A stretch of DNA of 32,552 bases from Alphaproteobacteria bacterium (GTDB lineage: Bacteria > Pseudomonadota > Alphaproteobacteria > UBA9219): assembly GCA_028692635.1 (NCBI GenBank), contig JAQUWX010000003.1:1-32552 (forward strand), in the 5' to 3' direction. Shown here piece by piece: positions 1 through 6,509 of the stretch. Made by a program: the position numbers and the translations under genes. The notes below the pieces were generated by a model that searched no databases, was not told the DNA's origin, and saw only the letters and a list, made by a program, of their open reading frames with translations. The number at the start of each line of letters is the position of its first letter. Positions within the stretch are counted from its first letter, which is position 1.

Positions 1-1016
1 TCGGCAGCTATGGTTTCAAGATCATCCGTGTTGGCAATCAATTTGGATGCCACGCCATGCTCATCGCATACCTGTTTCAAAAGCACTTTCAGTAAATCAA
101 GCACAGCGGAGATACTGCCATGAGGAGCTTTACGAGGCTCCCCTGCCGGACACTCTGCAATTGGCAAAGCACTGGCACGAGCGATAGCTTCCATAATTTC
201 CGCACCGGCGCGGCTTTCCGCAAATCCGTGATTAAGCCCGCGAGTGCGCGCAAGATCCGCAAGAGTGGACGGAGAATGCTGCGCTATTTCAAGCAGAGCT
301 TCGTCCTTCATAACGCGGCCACGTGGCACGTTGAGGCGCTGAGACTCCAGCTCCCGCCAGGCAGCTATCTCCCGCAGCACAGCGCGAGTCCTCGGTTTGT
401 CCGAGCGCAATCTCAAACGGCGCCATGCTTCCATAGGCTCAACATTATATGTGCCGGGGTTAAGCAGGATCGCCATTTCTTCCTTGACCCATTCGCTCCG
501 CCCGGATTTTTCCAGTTGCGCACGCAATTTGTCATAAACCACCCGAAGGTGGGTGACATCAGCCAAAGCGTATTCTATCTGGCGATCGGTCAAAGGACGA
601 CGCGCCCAATCCGTAAAGCGGCTCGACTTATCAATGTGCGCTCCGGCCAGTTTGTCTGCCAGCGTCTCATAACTCGCAGCGTCGCCAAAGCCGCAGACCA
701 TCGCCGCGACCTGGGTGTCGAACATAGGAACGGGAACCCGCCCCGTCGCGTTGACGAAAATCTCCACATCCTGCCGAGCGGCGTGAAATACCTTCAGCAC
801 CTCTTGATTAGCCAGCAATTCATATAATGGAGATAAATCTATCCCATCCGCCAAAGGATCTATCGCGGCGAACTTATCCGGCCCGGCAATCTGCACGAGG
901 CAGAGCTTGGACCAATATGTGCGCTCCCGCATGAATTCGGTATCTACTGTTACAAAATCCGCTTTTGATAATGAAGAGCAGAAATCTTTAAGCTGTTCTG
1001 TTGTTGTAATAAGCAT
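1..1016 (-). CDS. rnd: Ribonuclease D (3' end cut by window edge)
   Basis: RNase D is a 3'-to-5' exoribonuclease that trims tRNA precursors and other structured RNAs in the cytoplasm. I translated this gene by hand from the minus strand, and 338 complete codons are visible before the window edge. The DEDDy exonuclease residues are all present: D25 and E27 in VDTEF, D83 in ARQDVEIF, and Y149 with D153 in YALADVTHL. The region after residue 200 matches the helical HRDC-type part of the family. The start is uncertain. An ATG at 1016 (MLITTTEQLK) matches the family start, while an in-frame ATG at 1028 adds four residues (MLPA). An AGAGG at 1033-1037 lies too close to the second start and too far from the first to decide. 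The gene begins just after the hypE stop, so it is probably cotranscribed with the hydrogenase genes. The C-terminus is not visible. Confidence 0.93.
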   Translation of the reverse strand, partial: MLITTTEQLKDFCSSLSKADFVTVDTEFMRERTYWSKLCLVQIAGPDKFAAIDPLADGIDLSPLYELLANQEVLKVFHAARQDVEIFVNATGRVPVPMFDTQVAAMVCGFGDAASYETLADKLAGAHIDKSSRFTDWARRPLTDRQIEYALADVTHLRVVYDKLRAQLEKSGRSEWVKEEMAILLNPGTYNVEPMEAWRRLRLRSDKPRTRAVLREIAAWRELESQRLNVPRGRVMKDEALLEIAQHSPSTLADLARTRGLNHGFAESRAGAEIMEAIARASALPIAECPAGEPRKAPHGSISAVLDLLKVLLKQVCDEHGVASKLIANTDDLETIAA

Positions 1017-1034
1017 GGCTGGCAACATAAACCT

Positions 1035-2078
1035 CTAACAAATTCTTGGCAACTGTTCCCCGGCGAGCCAATCGACTATGCGGCGGCCTCCCAAAGTCGT
1101 GCGCATTTCGACGAAATTGCGCTTATCCTCCACCACATTGCCTATGATAGACGATTCAGCTCCATGTTCATGCGAACGCATGGCTTCCAGCAGCTTCTGA
1201 GCATCTTTAGCAGCGCAAAAAGCGATAAGCCGCCCCTCGTTGGCGATATATAGAGGATCAAGCCCCAGAACCTCGCTAGCGCTTTTTACAGACAGGCGAA
1301 TGGGAATGTCTTTTTCCTCGAGGCGAATCCCAACATTGGCAGCATCGGCCATCTCATTAAGCGCAGTCGCAAGCCCTCCCCTCGTAGGATCGCGCATAGC
1401 GTGTATATCGACTTTTGACGCAATCATGCGCTCAACAAGTCCGTTAAGCGGAGCGCTGTCAGAAATTATTTCCGTATCGAATGACAGACTCTCGCGCTTC
1501 GACATTATAGCTACGCCGTGATCTCCAATAGGGCCGCTTACAAGAACGGCGTCTCCGGCTTTTATCCTTTTGACCGATATATCTATGCCATCCGGTATTA
1601 TGCCTATGCCGGAGGTATTGATGAAAACTCCGTCAGCTTTGCCTCTTTCGACCACCTTGGTGTCGCCGGTAACGACAGAAACTCCGCATTTTCTCGCAGC
1701 CTCGGCCATGGATTGCGCTATCAGCAAAAGCTGAGAAAGTTCAAATCCCTCCTCAATTATAAATCCCGCGGACAACCACAACGGCTCTGCTCCCGACATA
1801 GATACATCGTTTACAGTTCCATGCACCGCAAGACTGCCAATATCTCCGCCAGGAAAGAACAGAGGAGACACGACGAAGCTGTCAGTGCTGAACGCCACGC
1901 AGCCCTTGGGGAGAGATAGCCGCGCCTGATCGTTACCTTCGGCCAAGGCGGGATTGTCAAAAGAAGCCGCAAAAACGCTGTCTATCAACTGAGCCATAGC
2001 GCGTCCGCCGCTGCCATGAGTCATGTCAACCCGTCCGTTACGTAAATCAAGTTTTTGCCTGAATTTTTTATCCGTCAT
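1035..2078 (-). CDS. hypE: HypE, carbamoyl dehydratase / cyanide donor for [NiFe]-hydrogenase
   Basis: HypE receives a carbamoyl group from HypF on its C-terminal cysteine, dehydrates it with ATP to thiocyanate, and passes cyanide to iron on the HypC-HypD complex. This protein ends in the diagnostic PRIC tail, so the catalytic terminal Cys is intact. It has the PurM/AIR-synthase-like layout, with the glycine-rich MTHGSGG near residues 19-25, FSTDSFVV near 64-71 and VVTGDTKVV in the middle. I chose the ATG at 2078 (MTDKKFRQKL), giving 347 residues. It lines up with the family, lies inside the end of hypD (11-base overlap) and follows a purine-rich GAAGAAAAA. An in-frame ATG at 2093 would add five residues. 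The reading frame stays open further upstream, but that stretch lies in hypD and does not look like HypE. The next gene downstream is rnd. Confidence 0.96.
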   Translation of the reverse strand: MTDKKFRQKLDLRNGRVDMTHGSGGRAMAQLIDSVFAASFDNPALAEGNDQARLSLPKGCVAFSTDSFVVSPLFFPGGDIGSLAVHGTVNDVSMSGAEPLWLSAGFIIEEGFELSQLLLIAQSMAEAARKCGVSVVTGDTKVVERGKADGVFINTSGIGIIPDGIDISVKRIKAGDAVLVSGPIGDHGVAIMSKRESLSFDTEIISDSAPLNGLVERMIASKVDIHAMRDPTRGGLATALNEMADAANVGIRLEEKDIPIRLSVKSASEVLGLDPLYIANEGRLIAFCAAKDAQKLLEAMRSHEHGAESSIIGNVVEDKRNFVEMRTTLGGRRIVDWLAGEQLPRIC

Positions 2079-3192
2079 CGCTTTTTCTTCCATAGCTGTA
2101 CCATGCGGCGCACCCACCCTCTGACGACACCATGCACGAACCGATTGGATTTTCAGGAGTGCACGCCTTGCCAAACAAAGGACATTGAGCGGGAGTCTTC
2201 GCGCCTCTTAAAATGGCAGGACACTGGCAGGCCGGATTTTCCCTGCTTTTTACCGGATCAATTTTAAACCTGCGCTCGGCGTCATATTGCGCGTACTCTT
2301 CGCGCAAACGTAAAGCGCTGTTGGGAATGAAGCCCAAGCCTCGCCATTCGAAAGTGTCTCGCAGATCGAAGACTTCATTCGTTATTTTCTGCGCTTTCAC
2401 GTTGCCTTCTCTGGTCACCGCCCGAGTGTATTCGTTTTCCACCTCTGCTCGCCCGGAATTAACCTGACGGATCAGCATCAAGATAGATTGCATGACATCC
2501 AGCGGTTCAAACCCGGCAATAACAACCGGCTTGCCATACTTACTAGCTGCTATTTCATATGGAGCGGTTCCTATGACCGCGCTCACATGCGCAGGACCGA
2601 CAAAGCCGTCGATAGGAGGAACGTCGCTGTCGTTCTTCCCGGATTCAAGCAACCATCCAAACGCGGACGGAGTAAGAACGTGATTGCAAAACACGCTAAA
2701 ATTGGAAAGCCCCATCTTCTGCGCCTGTTTAATAACAACCGCGGTCGGAGGGGTAGTAGTCTCAAACCCTATTGCGAAAAAGATTACCTGCTTATCGGGA
2801 TTTTCCACAGCCATCTGAATAGCATCGAACGGAGCGGTTATCATTCTCACATCCGCTCCTGCTGCTCTGGCTTTAAGCAGGCTCATGCGATTGCTTCCCG
2901 GCACGCGCAACATATCGCCATACGAGCATAAAACCACGCCAGGGATTTTCGCAAGCTGTATAGCCGCATCTATCCGAGCAATAGGCAGAACGCACACGGG
3001 ACAGCCCGGACCGTGGATCATCCTAACATTTTCAGGAAGCAAATCCGGTATTCCAAACCGAAAGATAGCGTGAGTATGCCCCCCGCAGAATTCCATAAAT
3101 CTATAAACGCGGTTCTTGTCTGCCTCAGCCTTAATCGAGCAGGACAAAGATTGAGCTAAAGAGCGATTTCGAAATTCCTCTATGTACTTCAC
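2068..3192 (-). CDS. hypD: HypD, Fe-S scaffold for Fe(CN)2CO assembly
   Basis: HypD, with HypC, holds the iron ion on which the two cyanides and one CO of the [NiFe] active site are assembled. The 374-residue length is normal for the family. The key motifs are present: C36 followed by HTH (residues 39-41) in FCGGHTH, GPGCPVC with C64 and C67, and GFETT in the middle. A Cys-rich C-terminal third (CQCP, AQCPLF, GKACTP, GSCMV, GGCAAWY) provides the [4Fe-4S] ligands. The start codon is GTG at 3192, and it overlaps the hypC stop as GTGA. This overlap implies translational coupling, which fits the tight HypC-HypD complex. The 3' end overlaps the start of hypE. Confidence 0.97.
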   Translation of the reverse strand: MKYIEEFRNRSLAQSLSCSIKAEADKNRVYRFMEFCGGHTHAIFRFGIPDLLPENVRMIHGPGCPVCVLPIARIDAAIQLAKIPGVVLCSYGDMLRVPGSNRMSLLKARAAGADVRMITAPFDAIQMAVENPDKQVIFFAIGFETTTPPTAVVIKQAQKMGLSNFSVFCNHVLTPSAFGWLLESGKNDSDVPPIDGFVGPAHVSAVIGTAPYEIAASKYGKPVVIAGFEPLDVMQSILMLIRQVNSGRAEVENEYTRAVTREGNVKAQKITNEVFDLRDTFEWRGLGFIPNSALRLREEYAQYDAERRFKIDPVKSRENPACQCPAILRGAKTPAQCPLFGKACTPENPIGSCMVSSEGGCAAWYSYGRKSDDG

Positions 3193-3437
3193 GGCAACCT
3201 CGAGGCGGCTTCGCGTCTTCCTGCTTCATTCATTTCCGCGAACAGAGCCAGCGTCTTTTCCGCCTCTTTCGGATCGAGCCGAGACAAAGCATATCCAACG
3301 TGAACGATCACATAATCCCCTACCGCTACGCCTTCCACCAGAGCCAGCGATATTTTTCTGCCAATTCCACCGACATCAGCTATGGCCATATCATCGTCGA
3401 TCACTTTCGTAATCATTGCCGGAATAGCAAGACACAT
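3189..3437 (-). CDS. hypC: HypC/HupF, hydrogenase maturation chaperone
   Basis: HypC is the small chaperone that carries iron with its CN/CO ligands together with HypD and then docks on the immature hydrogenase large subunit. The 82-residue protein starts with the signature MCLAIP, which contains the essential Cys2. It continues with the OB-fold core and the typical GDYVIVHVGYALSRLD segment. The ATG at 3437 is preceded by an AGGAAA-type ribosome binding site about 6 bases upstream. It follows the hypF-like gene after a 14-base gap and overlaps hypD by four bases. Nothing looks truncated. Confidence 0.97.
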   Translation of the reverse strand: MCLAIPAMITKVIDDDMAIADVGGIGRKISLALVEGVAVGDYVIVHVGYALSRLDPKEAEKTLALFAEMNEAGRREAASRLP

Positions 3438-3451
3438 TTTTTATTTTCCTT

Positions 3452-4555
3452 TTACCTATCCAATAAAAGCGCAGCAGCCCACGCCTGCCCCAGGCTGACA
3501 GAAGAGTCCCCCGGAGGCAACTCCCTGGAACACAGAGGCGTTATTCCCAACGATATTATTTGCCGACAAAGGTTATCACGCAAAACTTTGTTTAGGAAAC
3601 ACCCTCCCCCAAGCGCTACTTTGCGTATGCCTGTCTTTGCGGCAGCTTCCTCTATCCATGCAGCCAAAGCCGCAGCGAACGTGCCATGGAATAATTCCGC
3701 GCCATCCTGCGCTGGCATATCCGCGATCTTATCCAAAAGCGGAATTAAATCTAAAATTCCGTCATCATCTATATCCCAACCGTCCGGCATTACCTTTATA
3801 TCTCGCACCATGGCCTCTAACGCCATCGGAGCTTCGCCTTCGAATGAGGCCACGGGTTTTACTCCCAACAATCCGCAAGCGGCATCGAATAAACGCCCTG
3901 CGCTGGTCGTCGAAGGGCAATTCACTTTTCCGTCCAGCATGGCTCTCAAAAGGCGAGCCTGGGGGAACTCTTTGTAACGGTCGGCTATATCGTCGCCACG
4001 CCCCAAAGCCCACAGAGCAGCCGCTCCCATGCGCCAGGGTTGAATCGCAGCTATGTCTCCGCCCGGCTGCAAAAAAGAACGCAGGTGGCCGATACGCTGA
4101 AACCCATCCCGATCCACTCGCAAAAGCTCTCCGCCCCAGGATTCGTTATTTAGCCCCAGGCCAAAGCCATCCAGAGCCACTCCAAGGACAGGTTCATCAA
4201 TCCCATGCTCGGCCATAACTGCGGCAACGTGAGCATGATGGTGCTGTATTTCCAACGGCTTAATGCCGCTATTTAAAGCAAAATGTGTGCTGGCAAAGTC
4301 CGGGTGAAGATCATGAGCTATGGCAATAGGAGAAACTCCCGCCAGAGAAATCATTTCATGAGCAGTTCGCTCATAATTTTCAACCGCCGCGACATTGTCC
4401 AGCGATCCGTTATCGCGAGATACCCATGCTTCCTTTCCCTTAATGATGCAAAGCGTATTTTTCAAAAACGCCCCTGCGCCCATAACCGGGACCATCTCGC
4501 GAGGGAGATTTATAACGGCAGATACCAAAGAATTATTATCGTTTGTTTTTATCAT
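3452..4555 (-). CDS. hypF: HypF, C-terminal Kae1-like carbamoyltransferase domain only
   Basis: Full-length HypF is about 750 residues. It has an acylphosphatase domain, a zinc-finger region, a YrdC-like domain that makes carbamoyl-adenylate, and a Kae1-like domain that carbamoylates HypE. This gene encodes only the last part, 367 residues from the ATG at 4555 (MIKTNDNNSL). The Kae1-like metal site QHHHAH is at residues 104-109, followed by GVALDGFGLG, WGGELL and, near the end, GGGCFLNKVL and SSVSLGQAW. No KxR/SxxxN YrdC signature or CxxC zinc-finger pairs precede it. Upstream DNA is hypB, which overlaps by 20 bases, so no N-terminal domain is hidden nearby. As I recall, Cupriavidus necator HypF1 is a functional shortened HypF of similar size, so this form may work. 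The earlier steps would need another protein. Confidence 0.9.
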   Translation of the reverse strand: MIKTNDNNSLVSAVINLPREMVPVMGAGAFLKNTLCIIKGKEAWVSRDNGSLDNVAAVENYERTAHEMISLAGVSPIAIAHDLHPDFASTHFALNSGIKPLEIQHHHAHVAAVMAEHGIDEPVLGVALDGFGLGLNNESWGGELLRVDRDGFQRIGHLRSFLQPGGDIAAIQPWRMGAAALWALGRGDDIADRYKEFPQARLLRAMLDGKVNCPSTTSAGRLFDAACGLLGVKPVASFEGEAPMALEAMVRDIKVMPDGWDIDDDGILDLIPLLDKIADMPAQDGAELFHGTFAAALAAWIEEAAAKTGIRKVALGGGCFLNKVLRDNLCRQIISLGITPLCSRELPPGDSSVSLGQAWAAALLLDR

Positions 4556-5291
4556 GGCCAGATTCCAACCAGCTAATCCACTCTGGCATGCCCTTGCCTG
4601 ACAACGAAGATAAGGAGATCGTCTCAATCGCAGGATTTATCTTGCGAGCATTTGCTATACAGCGATCGACATCGAACGGCACATACGGCAACAGATCGGT
4701 TTTCGTAATCAGCATCAAACGAGCGGCTTGAAACATATCGGGATACTTCAGGGGTTTGTCATCGCCTTCGGTCACGGACAAAAGCACAACCTTGGCAGCT
4801 TCCCCCAGATCGAACGCAGCCGGACAAACCAGATTGCCCACGTTCTCAATGAACAGCACGCTGTCATCAGGAGCGCCAAGATCATCAAGCGCATGACCGA
4901 CCATGTGCGCGTCAAGATGGCATCCACGACCTGTATTTATCTGCACTGTTTTAATTCCTGCTTTTCTTAGGCGTTCCGCATCGATATCCGTGCTTTGATC
5001 TCCTTCGATCACAGATGCAGGAAAGCGAATTTCAGAAACCGTTTTCGACAAAAGCGTAGTTTTCCCCGACCCGGGACTGGACACCAGATTCAAGGCCAAT
5101 ATGTTGCGCTTTAAAAAGACATGGCGATTGGCAGCCGCATAACGGTTATTCACCGCAAGAATATCTTCCTCAATTTTTATAGTCCGCTCATGCCCCTCTC
5201 CCGGAGCATGAACCGCGCCGATAGGATGATGATGGTGATGCTCATGATCGTTCTCATCAAGCCCCAATCCGCAACCGCAAGAAATGCACAT
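4536..5291 (-). CDS. hypB: HypB, nickel-binding GTPase for hydrogenase maturation
   Basis: HypB is a SIMIBI-class GTPase that works with HypA to insert nickel into the hydrogenase large subunit. The 251-residue protein begins with MCISCGCG, matching the CxxCGC high-affinity nickel motif of proteobacterial HypB. A short His-rich stretch (HEHHHHH) follows, with possible nickel storage. The P-loop SSPGSGKTTLL, the switch-region EGDQSTDIDAERL, the metal-site GRGCHLDAHM, ENVGNLVCP and the base-specificity TKTDLL are all present. The ATG at 5291 sits six bases after a strong GGAGGAATAAA ribosome binding site that contains the stop of the preceding CYTH gene, so the two are translationally coupled. 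Its partner HypA is encoded just upstream and is abnormal (see that entry). Confidence 0.97.
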   Translation of the reverse strand: MCISCGCGLGLDENDHEHHHHHPIGAVHAPGEGHERTIKIEEDILAVNNRYAAANRHVFLKRNILALNLVSSPGSGKTTLLSKTVSEIRFPASVIEGDQSTDIDAERLRKAGIKTVQINTGRGCHLDAHMVGHALDDLGAPDDSVLFIENVGNLVCPAAFDLGEAAKVVLLSVTEGDDKPLKYPDMFQAARLMLITKTDLLPYVPFDVDRCIANARKINPAIETISLSSLSGKGMPEWISWLESGHDKNKR

Positions 5292-5292
5292 T

Positions 5293-5811
5293 TTATTCCT
5301 CCGCTTTCAAGGCAAGATCCACATACGCGCCTTCAATTAATTGATTGTTCGATATGCCCAGCTTTGACAGAATATCATTTGCGGTCTTTATCCCGCTTTC
5401 AGCAGTCTCGGTGTCCGACAAAACCACCTCGAGTTCGAGAAAGTCTCCCAATCCTTCAACTTTATCCAAGTGTATTCTGGTATTGCCGCACATATAAAGA
5501 GTTCGGCGCTTTACAACTTTACCCAAAATTCCGCAGGACGAGGCCAATACATCACCCAGCGCACGCGGCGAGGAAGTTTCATAGATTGTGTAAATGCATT
5601 CCTTGGGTCCGCTTTTATTCGGGCGACTATAAGAAATCAACTGGCCCTCAGCTTCAGAAAACATCCGCAGCTTTAATCGCCCGCTTGAGCAAAAGAAAAA
5701 CGTGTCGTCCTGAAAAATTTCCTGCGGTTGGCTATCCGCGATTTTCTCAACCGCAGGCAAAAGAGCGCCGATACTGCCTATCTTCGCTTTTATCTCTATA
5801 TTCCTGCCCAT
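5293..5811 (-). CDS. CYTH-domain protein, class IV adenylate cyclase-like
   Basis: The protein of about 172 residues belongs to the CYTH superfamily of triphosphate-tunnel enzymes, which includes CyaB adenylate cyclases and thiamine-triphosphatases. It starts with GRNIEIKAK, the form of the ExExK motif seen in many CyaB-like proteins, with Asn at the first acidic position. It continues with alternating charged strands (RLKLRMF, KRRTLYM, RIHLDKVEGLG, FLELEVVL) and ends with LIEGAYVDLAL, typical of the cyclase-like group. The start is either the ATG at 5811, which overlaps the hypA stop as TGATG, or the GTG one codon upstream. It lies between hypA and hypB with no gaps, so it should be made together with the hydrogenase maturation proteins. 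Family membership is clear. Its substrate and any role in maturation are unknown, and the replaced acidic residue leaves catalysis open. Confidence 0.87.
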   Translation of the reverse strand: MGRNIEIKAKIGSIGALLPAVEKIADSQPQEIFQDDTFFFCSSGRLKLRMFSEAEGQLISYSRPNKSGPKECIYTIYETSSPRALGDVLASSCGILGKVVKRRTLYMCGNTRIHLDKVEGLGDFLELEVVLSDTETAESGIKTANDILSKLGISNNQLIEGAYVDLALKAEE

Positions 5812-6053
5812 CACGCCACGTCCATTTCAACGACCCTAAGCGCGACGCCGTGAGATTGTATGAATTCCAGTTCTGCATCTTGAGCTATCGTGTCTTTTGC
5901 TACCATGGGAAAACAAAAGCGCATCGACTCTTCACTTGCGCCGGAGACTTCTCCGATCTCTATCTTGATTTTGCGCACAACGCCAAAATTGTCGCGCTTA
6001 GCTTGCTCTTGCGCTATTCGCACGATGCTTTCGCATAACGACACTTCATGCAT
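5811..6053 (-). CDS. hypA: HypA-like nickel chaperone lacking the zinc-ribbon domain
   Basis: HypA binds nickel at its N-terminus (Met1-His2-Glu3) and passes it, with HypB, to the hydrogenase large subunit. Normal HypA has about 115 residues, with two CxxC pairs forming a zinc ribbon. This protein has 80. Residues 1-67 follow HypA closely: MHEVSLCESI, KIKIEIGEVSG, then SMRFCFP. The sequence then jumps from AELEFIQ directly to GVALRVVEMDVA, the normal C-terminal strand, skipping the roughly 38-residue zinc-ribbon segment. Its only cysteines are C7 and C47, and no CxxC remains. The gene overlaps the protease gene by 8 bases and the CYTH gene by one, so no lost exon-like piece or frameshifted zinc finger is hidden beside it. 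The clean in-frame deletion, rather than decay, suggests a working variant. Confidence 0.88.
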   Translation of the reverse strand: MHEVSLCESIVRIAQEQAKRDNFGVVRKIKIEIGEVSGASEESMRFCFPMVAKDTIAQDAELEFIQSHGVALRVVEMDVA

Positions 6054-6507
6054 TTATAAAATCCTTGAGCACCATATCTTTAACCTCATGCATGGCCGCT
6101 TCAACTTCTGGAGACAGCGACGCCCCAAAAGAAAACTCTATGCCCTCGATGCCGTATATAATCAGGGATTTTGGCAGTCTTTTCATGGCTCGCGACATTT
6201 CCACCGCCTCTGAAAGGCCGAACAGATGGCTGGAATACCGGAAGGTCCCCGCTATAAGCCTATCCGCATTGGCGTCAAACCGCCTGAGCGTCCCAATCTT
6301 TGCCCCGGATTTCATGGCATCCACTATCACCGTAAGATCGGTATCGCGCCAAAGATCCATAAGCGATACGCCCTCTCCGCTGTGGTCCAGAACCTCCACA
6401 CTTAGGCGGCGCATATCCTCGTTATCGGCAAGAGCTTCCGCGACCATGGGGCCGACAGCATCGTCACCGCGATTGCGATTGCCGACTCCAAGGAAGAGAA
6501 ACCCCAT
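6046..6507 (-). CDS. [NiFe]-hydrogenase maturation protease (HyaD/HycI family)
   Basis: This endopeptidase removes the C-terminal tail of the hydrogenase large subunit after nickel insertion, locking the active site. The 153-residue protein has the family start FLFLGVGNRNRGDD. Its three expected metal-contact residues are D16, D63 (VIVDAMK) and H93 (SSHLFGL), matching positions 16, 62 and 93 of E. coli HybD. The ATG at 6507 lies two bases after the stop of the large-subunit gene, so the enzyme is made directly with its substrate. The 3' end overlaps hypA. I give no symbol because the protease gene name differs between hydrogenase groups. Confidence 0.95.
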   Translation of the reverse strand: MGFLFLGVGNRNRGDDAVGPMVAEALADNEDMRRLSVEVLDHSGEGVSLMDLWRDTDLTVIVDAMKSGAKIGTLRRFDANADRLIAGTFRYSSHLFGLSEAVEMSRAMKRLPKSLIIYGIEGIEFSFGASLSPEVEAAMHEVKDMVLKDFINA

Positions 6508-6509
6508 GA

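Noticed and set aside
120-827. A 235-codon plus-strand open frame near the window start.
   Set aside because: It is antisense to rnd, whose protein has all DEDDy residues. The plus-strand product has no family features.
3300-3977. A 225-codon plus-strand frame over hypC and the hypF-like gene.
   Set aside because: Antisense shadow with no ribosome binding site and low-complexity content.
5121-6038. A 305-codon plus-strand open frame across hypB, the CYTH gene and hypA.
   Set aside because: It is antisense to three well-supported genes, rich in Arg, Ser and Pro as shadow frames are, and has no motif.
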